Assembly (NCBI RefSeq): GCF_007559025.1
Contig: NZ_CP041765.1
Location: 1,608,679-1,672,678, forward strand
Reading direction: 5' to 3'
DNA length: 64,000 nt
Origin: Tomitella fengzijianii
Lineage (GTDB): Bacteria > Actinomycetota > Actinomycetes > Mycobacteriales > Mycobacteriaceae
Below the pieces are notes generated by a model that saw only the letters and a list, made by a program, of their open reading frames with translations, did no database searches and had not been told where the DNA came from. This document shows positions 45,947 to 55,555 of this stretch, piece after piece (within the stretch, counting starts at the first letter, position 1; every line of letters starts with the position of its first letter). The translations under genes and the position numbers were made by a program.

Positions 45947-46795
45947 TCAGACGACGCCGAGGCCTATCGTCGGCAACACCGTGCACTGGATCGGCGGCGC
46001 GCCGTCCTCGCCCTTGCTGACCACCGAGCCGTAGATGGTGGAGACGACACGCCCGGTGCCCGTGTCCGCGATGGTGGTGAGCGTGGTGGGGCCGTCCTGG
46101 TTGATGCCGGACTCGTTGGTCAGCGGCTGGGTGCCCTGCTTGCCGGTGTCGACGTTGATCCACGACACCATGAGCTGCTGCGCCGGGGCCGGCTGCGCGC
46201 CCGAGGTGCCCAGGGCGGTGAACACGAAGCCGGCCTGGCCCGGGCCCGGGCCGGGGGCGGGAGCGGGCTGCGGCCCCGCCGTCATCAGCGCCATGCCGAC
46301 GGAGTCCTGGCCGCCGGCGATGCAGCCCTGGCCCACGGTGGGGAAGAGGAACTGCTGGATGACGGGCTTGTCGCCGTCGGTGGGGATGTCCGGGCCGCCG
46401 CCCTTGCTGCCGTCGAGGAAGGCGATGGCGGAGGCGAGCTTGTCCTTCACGTCCTGCGGCAGCGGGGACTGGTCCACAAGGGCCTTGGCCTGCGCCAGCA
46501 TCGCGTTGTTCGGCGTGCCGGAAGCGGGCTCGAGGAGTGTGCCGATGAACGCGGGGAACAGGGCCTGCACGGCGGCGAGCTCGTCCGCCGTGGGCATCCG
46601 GGCGTCCTCGGGGAACATCGCGGCGATGTCGGAGAGGGCCTGCGGATCGCTGATCGGTGCCACCGGGGACGCGTCCTCGGCGGCTGCGCCGGTCGGCAGG
46701 ACGAGCGCAGCCGCGGCGACGGCCGCCAGCACTGCGAAAGGCCTTCGCGTTCGACGAATCAGTAGCACCGTCACATCCGTTCTCTCGGGTGGCAT
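45947..46795 (-). CDS. Secreted protein, mycobacterial-type, unknown function
   Basis: A 282-residue exported protein. The signal peptide has the run RRTRRPFAVLAAVAAAALVLPTGAAAEDA with cleavage after an AxA motif. The mature N-terminal half is helical (PTADELAAVQALFPAFIGTLLEP); the second half is beta-rich with FLFPTVGQGCIAGGQDSVGMALM, a Pro/Gly insert, QAGFVFTALGTSG and a terminal IQCTVLPTIGLGVV, with two cysteines likely paired. Similar proteins occur in mycobacteria and relatives, but I know no function. The ATG at 46795 or the GTG at 46774 could start it; both keep the signal peptide, and GAGAG lies before the GTG. Confidence 0.72.
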   Translation of the reverse strand: MPPERTDVTVLLIRRTRRPFAVLAAVAAAALVLPTGAAAEDASPVAPISDPQALSDIAAMFPEDARMPTADELAAVQALFPAFIGTLLEPASGTPNNAMLAQAKALVDQSPLPQDVKDKLASAIAFLDGSKGGGPDIPTDGDKPVIQQFLFPTVGQGCIAGGQDSVGMALMTAGPQPAPAPGPGPGQAGFVFTALGTSGAQPAPAQQLMVSWINVDTGKQGTQPLTNESGINQDGPTTLTTIADTGTGRVVSTIYGSVVSKGEDGAPPIQCTVLPTIGLGVV

Positions 46796-47199
46796 CTTCG
46801 TGCGCCGTGGCGGGGTGGTCCGCCGCATCGTGCCGCTTGCGCCGCAAGTCGGTCTGCTCGTCTGCAAGTTACTCGACAGTCCGCCGTCCTGGCCAACCGT
46901 GCGCGGTCGGGGTACCGGTCCGTGCGCGATGGGGGCCGTCCGGGCGCGACCCGGTGTGACGACGCACTGTAACAGTTGTGATTGATGTTCTTATTGTTGC
47001 AAGTGTTACCAAAGGGGAGTCCCGTGGTCAATCGAAACGGGAAAACCCGGCCGGCGCCGAGGGCGACATCAGGGGAGGCGATGCGAGGGCGCCGGTGGCG
47101 CAACCGGCCCGCCGGGCTCGTCGGCGCGGTGCGGAGCGGCCACCCTGATAGTCTCCTCCGGGTCCTTCGGACGGGGCAGGCGCATGTGTCGACGGCGCC
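46796..47199. other. Divergent intergenic region with AT-rich core
   Basis: 404 bp without a gene between the secreted-protein gene (minus) and pimE (plus). The stretch 46966-47012 is unusually AT-rich and is bounded by GTAACA (46969) and TGTTAC (47004), an inverted repeat with a 29-nt spacer; CTGTAACAG at 46967 is itself nearly palindromic. TAGTCT at 47149-47154 is a -10 candidate for pimE. A long open frame from 46982 is a shadow and has no homology. Confidence 0.45.
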
Positions 47200-48504
47200 A
47201 TGCGCAGCCGAGTCGGCATCGAGAGAATCGGGGGCATGGGTCGGATGGCGCAGTCTGCGTCCCGCGGTTGCGGGACGGCGGGGCCGGAAACCGGCCGCAT
47301 CCGCCGTGCGCTGGCGGCGGCGGCCCCGTGGGCGTGGCCGCTGCTGGCGCTGTCGGTCCTGGTCCGCGTGGGGGCCACGCTCTCGGGCGGCTCGCTGGGG
47401 CGGCTTCTGGACCTGCATGTCTACGTCGACGGCGCGGCGACCACCTTCTCCGGCAACCTGTACGGCTTCGTCCTCCAGGACGGCGCCGACGGCGCGGCAC
47501 TGCCGTTCACCTATCCGCCGTTCGCGGCAGTGCTGTTCTATCCGCTGCACCTGATCCCGTTCACAGTGCTCGGCGTGGCCTGGCAGGTGCTGTCCGTAGC
47601 CGCGTTGTACGCCGTGGTCCGCATCGCGCTGCGGATGGCGCTGGGCGACGGTGCGGACGCTCCGCACATCCGCACGGCGGCGGTGCTGTGGACGCTGATC
47701 GGCATGTGGCTCGAGCCGATGCGGGTGACCATCAACTTCGGTCAGATCAACATCTTCCTGGTGCTGCTGGTGATGGTGGCGGTGCAGTCGCGCAGGTCGT
47801 GGTGCGCGGGCCTGCTGGTCGGCATCGCGGCGGGGATCAAGCTCACGCCGGCCGTGACGGGCCTGTACTTTCTCGCGCGGCGACGCTGGGCCGCGGCGGC
47901 CTGGTCGGCGGTGGCGTTCGCGGCGACGGTGGCGGTCAGCTTCGCGCTGATCGGCGACGAGACGCGCCGGTACTTCGAGGACCTGCTGGGCGACGCCGAC
48001 AGGATCGGCCCGGTGGGCGCTCCCATCAACCAGTCGCTGCGCGGCGCGCTGAGCCGCATCGCGGGCCACGACCTCGGCGACCATTGGATCGTCGTCGGCG
48101 CGATCGTGGTGTTCGCGGTGTTGTGCTTCGTGGCCTGGCGGGCGCTCGGCCGGGACGACCGCCTGGGCACGCTGATCCTCGTACAGCTGCTGGGACTGCT
48201 GGCCTCGCCCATCTCCTGGAACCACCACTGGGTCTGGGTGCTGCCGCTGATCATCTGGCTGGTCCACGGATCCGTCTCCAGTCTCCCGGGCGCCCGTGTC
48301 CTCGCGGTCGTATGGACGGCGGTGATGCTCGTGGGGGTGTCGTCGGTCCTGCTCAATCCGCGGACGGCGGCGGGCGAGGTGATCGGCGGGTCGGCCGCGG
48401 AGGTGGTGCTGGGAACCGTCGACGTGGCCCTGACCGTCGTCACCGTCGCCTGGGCCGCCTGGGCTGCTCGGCGCAGGCGGGTCAGCCCGGCGCCAGCCGA
48501 CTGA
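47200..48504 (+). CDS. pimE: Polyprenol-phosphate mannose-dependent mannosyltransferase, PimE-like (GT87)
   Basis: A 434-residue integral membrane glycosyltransferase of family GT87. In mycobacteria PimE adds an alpha-1,2 mannose to phosphatidylinositol tetramannosides on the outer side of the membrane. Family features: DLHVYVDG in the first loop with the catalytic aspartate, PFTYPPFAAVLFYPLHLIPF, NFGQINIFLVLLVM, GIKLTPAVTGLYFLARRRW and SPISWNHHWVWVLPLIIWL; about ten helices. Gene order (phhB next, then mutT2, typA, lpqW) matches M. tuberculosis Rv1159 onward. The ATG at 47200 is used; ATG 47236 is an alternative before the first helix. Confidence 0.8.
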   Translation: MRSRVGIERIGGMGRMAQSASRGCGTAGPETGRIRRALAAAAPWAWPLLALSVLVRVGATLSGGSLGRLLDLHVYVDGAATTFSGNLYGFVLQDGADGAALPFTYPPFAAVLFYPLHLIPFTVLGVAWQVLSVAALYAVVRIALRMALGDGADAPHIRTAAVLWTLIGMWLEPMRVTINFGQINIFLVLLVMVAVQSRRSWCAGLLVGIAAGIKLTPAVTGLYFLARRRWAAAAWSAVAFAATVAVSFALIGDETRRYFEDLLGDADRIGPVGAPINQSLRGALSRIAGHDLGDHWIVVGAIVVFAVLCFVAWRALGRDDRLGTLILVQLLGLLASPISWNHHWVWVLPLIIWLVHGSVSSLPGARVLAVVWTAVMLVGVSSVLLNPRTAAGEVIGGSAAEVVLGTVDVALTVVTVAWAAWAARRRRVSPAPAD

Positions 48505-48775
48505 TCTCGCCCGCCAGCGCCACGTCCTTGTCCGTGACGGCGCCGTCGGAATGCGTGGAGCAACGGAACGTGATCGTCCGCCATCGGATATCGATGTCCG
48601 GGTGGTGATCGACGCTCTCCGCGTGTTCCGCGACCCGGCGCACCCACTCGATCCCGTCCGGGAAGGTCGGGGCCTTCTTCTCCAGGACGAGTGCTGGCGG
48701 GCCCGGGTCGTAGGTCCAGCCGGGCAGGTCCTGCAACGCGGACGCGACGGCGTCCGCGGTCATTGCGGTACTCAT
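48482..48775 (-). CDS. phhB: 4a-hydroxytetrahydrobiopterin dehydratase (PCD/DCoH)
   Basis: A 97-residue pterin-4a-carbinolamine dehydratase. The active-site signature is EHAESVDHHPDIDIRWRTITFRCSTHSDGAVTDKDVALA, with the HHPD histidines and the later TH and D residues. LPGWTYD near the N-terminus is also typical. The ATG at 48775 begins MSTAMTADAVASAL; the open frame upstream overlaps the riboswitch region and is not used. The gene converges with pimE, overlapping its end by 23 bp, as in the mycobacterial Rv1159-Rv1159A pair. Confidence 0.9.
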   Translation of the reverse strand: MSTAMTADAVASALQDLPGWTYDPGPPALVLEKKAPTFPDGIEWVRRVAEHAESVDHHPDIDIRWRTITFRCSTHSDGAVTDKDVALAGEISRLAPG

Positions 48776-48835
48776 GCCATCGATGCTCCGCGCGTCCAGC
48801 CGATGCCGCCACCCCGCCGCCCTGCGGACGGCCGA

Positions 48836-48841
48836 TAGGAT
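48836..48841 (+). promoter_or_regulatory. -10 element of thiBPQ promoter
   Basis: TAGGAT, about 7-10 nt before the start of the TPP aptamer, so the riboswitch would lie at the extreme 5' end of the transcript. Confidence 0.55.
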
Positions 48842-48849
48842 GCACGGTG

Positions 48850-48941
48850 CAAGGCCGGGGTGCCCGCTGCGGGGCCAGGAGACCGCAGGGCTGAGAACAC
48901 ACCCGAAGAACCTGATCCGGATCATGCCGGCGCGAGGGAGC
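48850..48941 (+). promoter_or_regulatory. TPP (thiamine pyrophosphate) riboswitch
   Basis: The THI-element consensus is visible in order: GGGGTGC at 48857, GGCTGAGA at 48889-48896, then ACCCGAAGAACCTGATC at 48901 and GGATCATGCCGGCG to 48932, closing with GAGGGAG. The last segment doubles as the ribosome binding site of thiB, 4 nt before its ATG, so TPP binding would hide the site and shut off translation of the thiamine transporter. No separate intrinsic terminator was seen between aptamer and gene, which favours translational control. Confidence 0.93.
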
Positions 48942-48944
48942 CAG

Positions 48945-50075
48945 ATGGATATTCATGCGATCACGAAGTCCCGGGTGGGCCGGTCGGCCCGGCGGGCGGG
49001 CCGGCCGCTGGCGGCGTTGGCGATGGTGGTGACGCTGGCCGCGGCGGCGGGGTGTTCGCTCTCCGGCGGCGGGTCGGACGGCGCCGACGTTCCGCTGGTG
49101 CTGGTCACCCACGATTCCTTCTCCCTCTCGGACGGCGTGCTCGACGGCTTCACCGAGCAGACCGGCGTGGCGGTGGAGGTACGCAGCAGCGGCGACGCGG
49201 GCAAACTCGCCAGCGAGCTCGTCCTCACCAAGGACGACCCGCTGGGCGACGTCGCCTTCGGGATCGACAACACCTTCGCCTCCCGGGTGATCGGTCAGGG
49301 TGTGTTCGCGCCGTACGTGTCGCCGGCGGCGCAGGGCGGTGCGCAGGACTACGCCGTGCCCGGCTCGGACGAACTCACCGCCGTCGACTACGGCGACGTG
49401 TGCCTCAACATCGACACGGGCTGGTTCGATCGGCACGGGGTCGCCCCGCCTGCGACGATCACGGACCTGACCAGGCCGGAATACCGGGACCTGACCGTGG
49501 TGGAGAACCCGGCGACCTCGTCGCCCGGCCTGGCGTTCCTGCTGGCCACGATCGTCACGCAGAACGGCGGCCCGGGGCGGCCCGATGCTCCGGCGCAGGC
49601 CGAGGGCTGGCAGGACTACTGGCGCGCGCTGCGCGACAACGGCGTCAAAGTCGTCGACGGCTGGACCCAGGCATACACCGTCGAGTTCTCGGGGTCGAGC
49701 GGCCATGGGCCGCGGCCCATCGTCGTCTCCTACGCGTCCTCGCCGCCGGTGGAGGCCGGGGCCGACGGGTCGGCGCCGGACACGCGGGCGGTGGTGGACA
49801 GTTGCTTCCGGCAGGTCGAGTACGCGGGCGTGCTCAGTGGCACCGACCGCCCGGATGCGGCCCGTGAGCTGGTCGACTTCCTGCTGTCTCCGGCGGTCCA
49901 GCAGGACCTTCCCGGCCAGATGTACGTGTTCCCCGTGCAGCGCGACACGCCGCTTCCGCAGGTGTTCGCCGAGTACGCCGCCCAGCCCGCCCACCCCCTG
50001 TCGATGGATCCGGCCCGGATCGGCGAGAACCGTGACGCCTGGATCCGGCAGTGGCGGGACATAGTCCTGGGGTGA
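48945..50075 (+). CDS. thiB: Thiamine ABC transporter substrate-binding lipoprotein
   Basis: A 376-residue lipoprotein that captures thiamine or its phosphates outside the membrane. The lipobox LAAAAGC is at residues 31-37. Typical ThiB sequences follow: VTHDSFSLSDGVLDGFTEQTGVAVEV, GDVAFGIDNTFASR, VDYGDVCLNIDTGWF, NPATSSPGLAFLLATI, and VVSYASSPPVE. The ATG at 48945 sits 4 nt after the GAGGGAG end of the TPP riboswitch. The stop overlaps the thiP start. Confidence 0.92.
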   Translation: MDIHAITKSRVGRSARRAGRPLAALAMVVTLAAAAGCSLSGGGSDGADVPLVLVTHDSFSLSDGVLDGFTEQTGVAVEVRSSGDAGKLASELVLTKDDPLGDVAFGIDNTFASRVIGQGVFAPYVSPAAQGGAQDYAVPGSDELTAVDYGDVCLNIDTGWFDRHGVAPPATITDLTRPEYRDLTVVENPATSSPGLAFLLATIVTQNGGPGRPDAPAQAEGWQDYWRALRDNGVKVVDGWTQAYTVEFSGSSGHGPRPIVVSYASSPPVEAGADGSAPDTRAVVDSCFRQVEYAGVLSGTDRPDAARELVDFLLSPAVQQDLPGQMYVFPVQRDTPLPQVFAEYAAQPAHPLSMDPARIGENRDAWIRQWRDIVLG

Positions 50076-51757
50076 GTGCGGATCCAGGGGCCGAGCGGCG
50101 CCGCGGCATGAGCCGTCCGGCGGGGTCCGGCGGTGCCCGGTGGCGCGTGTCCTGGCCGCTGGTCCTCGGCGCGGTCCCCGTCGGGTTCACCGCCGTGTTC
50201 TTCGCGTGGCCGGTCGTGGCCATCGTGCACCGCGGCCTCGTCGACGACGCCGGCCGTTTCGACCCGGCCGCGATCCTGGGGCTGTGGTGGACGCCAGAGG
50301 TGGGCCGGCTCGTGGCGTTCACGCTGGGTCAGGCGGCGGCGTCGACAGCGCTCACTCTGGCACTGGGCCTGCCGGTGGCATGGCTTCTGGCCCGCGTGCG
50401 CCTGCCCGGCAAGATGCTGGTGCGCGTGGTCGTGACGGTGCCATTCGTCCTGCCGACGGTCGTCGTCGGCGTCGCATTCCGGATGCTGCTGGGCGAAGGG
50501 CACCTGCTGGGGTGGACGGGGCTCGACGGCACCGTATGGGCGATCATCCTGGCGCACGCGTTCTTCAACATCGCGATCGTGGCGCGCACGGTCGGCGGCG
50601 TGTGGGCGCGGATGGACCCGCGCCCCGAGCAGGCCGCGCGGGCTCTCGGGGCGGGACCGGTCCGCGCCTTCGCGACGGTGACCGCGCCGCGGCTGCTGCC
50701 CGCCGTGGCCTCCGCATCGGCGGTGGTGTTCCTGTTCTGCGCCACCAGCTTCGGGGTGGTCCTGGTGCTGGGCGGAACGCGGTTCCGCACCTTGGAGACG
50801 GAGATCTACCTGCAGACCGTGCAGGTGTTCGACCTCAGGATGGCGGCGGCGTTGTCCATCCTGCAGCTTCTGGCGGTGACAGCGGCGCTCGCCGTGGCGG
50901 CACTCGCCCGCCGGGGAGCGCGCGGCACCACGTCCGCGCCCGCGGCGTCGCCCGTGGCGCGTCCCGCACGGGGGCTGCGGCGCCTCGCGGCCGCGGCGGC
51001 GCTGGCGATCGTGTTGGTCGTGCTGGTCATCCCGCCCGCGAGCCTGGTGGTGCGGTCGCTGCGCGTCGACGGCGGGTGGAGCCTGCACGCCTACCGGATC
51101 CTCGGCACCGAGGTCGCCGGCATCCGTCCCCTCGACGCGGTCGCCACCTCGCTGCGCACGGCCTTCGACGCGGCGCTGCTGGCGCTCGCGCTGGGCCTGC
51201 TCGCCGCGGTGGCGCTGAACCGGGGCCGCGGACGGGGCAAGGAACTGGCGGACGGTTTCATGATGCTGCCCCTGGGCGTGAGCGCGGTGACCGTCGGCTT
51301 CGGCCTGCTCATCACCATGGGGGCGTTGCCCGGCGACTTGCGCCGCTCGCAATTGCTGGTGGCGATCGCGCAGGCGATGATCGCCATGCCGCTGGTGGTG
51401 CGCACGCTCCTGCCCGCGATGCAGGGGATCGACGATCGGCTTCGGCACGCTGCGGGCGTGCTGGGGGCGGCGCCGCCGCGCGTCTGGTGGAGCGTGGATC
51501 TGCCGTTGGTGGCACGGTCGCTGGCCGCGGCTGTGGGCTTCGCGTTCGTGGTGGCGCTGGGCGAGTTCGGGGCCACGTCGTTCCTGGCCCGCGCCGACCA
51601 GCCCACGCTGCCGGTGCTCATCGGCAAGCTGATTTCGCGGCCGGGCGCGGACAACCTCGCGGCGGCGTTGGCGAGCTCCGTGCTGCTGGCCGTGGTGACG
51701 GGAGTGATCGTAGCGGTGATCGAGGCGGTGAGGGTGGCGGATGTCGGCGAGTTCTGA
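50072..51757 (+). CDS. thiP: Thiamine ABC transporter permease
   Basis: A 561-residue permease made of two tandem binding-protein-dependent transport domains, each with about six helices. The EAA-like cytoplasmic loops are EQAARALGAGPVRAFATVTAPRLLPAV in the first half and DDRLRHAAGVLGAAPPRVWWSVDLPLVARSL in the second. Fusion of both halves is normal for ThiP. The GTG at 50072 overlaps the thiB stop (GTGA); an ATG at 50108 is an alternative. The end overlaps the thiQ start by 17 bp. Confidence 0.92.
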   Translation: MSADPGAERRRGMSRPAGSGGARWRVSWPLVLGAVPVGFTAVFFAWPVVAIVHRGLVDDAGRFDPAAILGLWWTPEVGRLVAFTLGQAAASTALTLALGLPVAWLLARVRLPGKMLVRVVVTVPFVLPTVVVGVAFRMLLGEGHLLGWTGLDGTVWAIILAHAFFNIAIVARTVGGVWARMDPRPEQAARALGAGPVRAFATVTAPRLLPAVASASAVVFLFCATSFGVVLVLGGTRFRTLETEIYLQTVQVFDLRMAAALSILQLLAVTAALAVAALARRGARGTTSAPAASPVARPARGLRRLAAAAALAIVLVVLVIPPASLVVRSLRVDGGWSLHAYRILGTEVAGIRPLDAVATSLRTAFDAALLALALGLLAAVALNRGRGRGKELADGFMMLPLGVSAVTVGFGLLITMGALPGDLRRSQLLVAIAQAMIAMPLVVRTLLPAMQGIDDRLRHAAGVLGAAPPRVWWSVDLPLVARSLAAAVGFAFVVALGEFGATSFLARADQPTLPVLIGKLISRPGADNLAAALASSVLLAVVTGVIVAVIEAVRVADVGEF

Positions 51758-53324
51758 TGCACGCCTGCAGGTTCGCGGGCTGACAGTGGATTACGGGGAC
51801 GTGCGCGCCGTCGACACGGTGGACCTGGGCGTGGGCGGACCCGGCCGCAGCGTGGTGGCGCTGCTGGGGCCCTCAGGGTGCGGCAAGTCGACTCTGCTGC
51901 GCGCGGTGGCAGGCATCGAGCCGCTCACCGGCGGCTCCGTGGTGTTCGACGGCGAGGACGTGACCCGGCTGCCGGCGCACCGGCGCGGCTTCGGGCTGCT
52001 CTTCCAGGACGGACAGCTGTTCCCGCACCGCAGCGTGGCCGGGAACATCGGCTACGGGCTGCGCGGCGCCTGGGGGCGGCCGCGGGGAACGCGTGCCGCC
52101 CGTGCCGAGCGGATCGAGGAGTTGCTGGAGCTGGTGGGGCTCGAGGGCTACGGCGGCAGGCGTGTGGGCGAGCTGTCCGGCGGACAGGCGCAGCGGGTGG
52201 CGCTCGCCAGGGCGCTGGCGCCGCGGCCGCGGCTGCTGCTGCTGGACGAGCCGCTCTCCGCCCTCGACAGGGAGCTGCGCGACAGGCTCGCGGTGGACAT
52301 CTCGCGGATCCTCGCCGCCACCGGGACGCCCGCGCTGGTGGTCACGCACGACCATGGCGAGGCATCGACGCTGGCGGAGACGATCGCGGTGATGCGCGAC
52401 GGAAAGCTGGTCCAGGAGGCGGCGCCCCGGCTGCTGTGGCGTCACCCGCGGGACGACGCGACGGCCCGCTTCCTGGGGTATCCGCTGGTGGTGGACGGGC
52501 TGGTACGCGACGGTGTCGCGACGTGCGCGCTGGGCGGAGTGCCGGTCGCATACCCCGACGGGCCGGTGCGTCTGGGCCTGCGCGCGGAATCGGTGCACGC
52601 CCGCCCCGCGGCATGCGCCGGGAGCGGTGTCGGACCGCATGCCGTGACCGGGACCGTCGAGTCGGTGACGGTGCTGCCGTCCCGCACGCTCGTGTCCGTG
52701 GCCACCGGCGGCCCCGGCACCGGGGCGGACGGCGCCGGTGCCGTCGTCGCCACCTGGCGAGGCGATGCCGGGTCCGGGGGCCCGGATCCGGCCCGAAATG
52801 CGGTGCCGGATCAGCCGGTGCCGGACGGGGGCTCGCCGGGGCGGGACCCGGTGATCGGCGAGTCGGTGGCGCTGCGCCCGGTACCGGGGATGGTCGCGGT
52901 GATCGTGGAGGGATCGGTGCGCGAGGTGGCGGCGGGCGTCGTCATCCGCGGCGGCCGGGTGCTGATCGCCCAGCGCGCGCATCCGCCGTCGCTGGACGGG
53001 CTGTGGGAGTTCCCGGGCGGGAAGGCCGAGGCGGGGGAGTCCGGTCCGGTGGCGTTGCGCCGCGAGTTGCACGAGGAGCTCGGCGTGACGGTGCGCGTGG
53101 GCGACAGGCTGGACGGCGAGGTGGAGCTGGATCCGCCCGGCCGGGCCCAGGGTGCGGGGCCGACGTTGTTGCGTGCGTATCCGGCGACGATCGAAGCCGG
53201 CGAGCCGCGGGCCACCGAACACCGCGCGCTCCACTGGGCGAGCGCCGAGGACCTGGCGCGGATGCCGCTCGTGGACAATGACCGCCTGTGGATACCGGCG
53301 CTGCAGGCGCTGCTGCGGGAGTGA
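51741..53324 (+). CDS. thiQ: Thiamine ABC transporter ATPase fused to MutT2-type NUDIX hydrolase
   Basis: A 527-residue fusion. Residues 1 to about 235 are the ATPase: Walker A GPSGCGKST (43-51), signature LSGGQ (145-149), Walker B LLLLDE (165-170) and H203. Residues 245-390 are a TOBE-like regulatory region. Residues 393-527 are a complete NUDIX domain, Nudix box at 426-449 (GGKAEAGE..RRELHEELGV), matching mycobacterial MutT2 in length and ending; in M. tuberculosis mutT2 is a separate gene right after phhB. A GTG at 52917 (residue 393) has GGAGGGA 3-9 nt upstream and could also yield free MutT2. It overlaps thiP at its start. Confidence 0.9.
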   Translation: MSASSDARLQVRGLTVDYGDVRAVDTVDLGVGGPGRSVVALLGPSGCGKSTLLRAVAGIEPLTGGSVVFDGEDVTRLPAHRRGFGLLFQDGQLFPHRSVAGNIGYGLRGAWGRPRGTRAARAERIEELLELVGLEGYGGRRVGELSGGQAQRVALARALAPRPRLLLLDEPLSALDRELRDRLAVDISRILAATGTPALVVTHDHGEASTLAETIAVMRDGKLVQEAAPRLLWRHPRDDATARFLGYPLVVDGLVRDGVATCALGGVPVAYPDGPVRLGLRAESVHARPAACAGSGVGPHAVTGTVESVTVLPSRTLVSVATGGPGTGADGAGAVVATWRGDAGSGGPDPARNAVPDQPVPDGGSPGRDPVIGESVALRPVPGMVAVIVEGSVREVAAGVVIRGGRVLIAQRAHPPSLDGLWEFPGGKAEAGESGPVALRRELHEELGVTVRVGDRLDGEVELDPPGRAQGAGPTLLRAYPATIEAGEPRATEHRALHWASAEDLARMPLVDNDRLWIPALQALLRE

Positions 53325-53428
53325 GGGCGGGGCCGCAGTGGTCGGCGGGCGGTGGCAGGCGCGGGTGATATCCCCCACAGGTGGCGCGCATTACCAGCAG
53401 CCGTCTCGGAAATCAACCGTCGGCCGAG

Positions 53429-53434
53429 TACTCT
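53429..53434 (+). promoter_or_regulatory. -10 element of typA promoter
   Basis: TACTCT in the 288-bp gap before typA, giving a leader of about 170 nt. TTACCA at 53392 is a possible but distant upstream element. Confidence 0.4.
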
Positions 53435-53612
53435 GACTCAGGTTGTGTGGCTCCGCAGGCGCCGAAAGATGCCTCGACACGCCTCCGACAACGCAGCGGC
53501 CCTTGCCGCCGGACCCCCGGCGGCGGGCAGGCGGCGCCGCCGCCGAAACGCACACCCATCCCGGACCGTTCAGCACATCCGGCCCGACCGATAAGCCAGG
53601 AGTACGCCCCGC

Positions 53613-55514
<1,902 letters not shown>

Positions 55515-55555
55515 GCGGTCCCCCGTCGGGCGGCGGGCGGAGCGGACCGAGGGGA

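Noticed and set aside
46982-47554. Open frame of 190 codons in the gap before pimE
   Set aside because: Arg-rich translation continuing into pimE in another frame; no homology or ribosome site that would support it.
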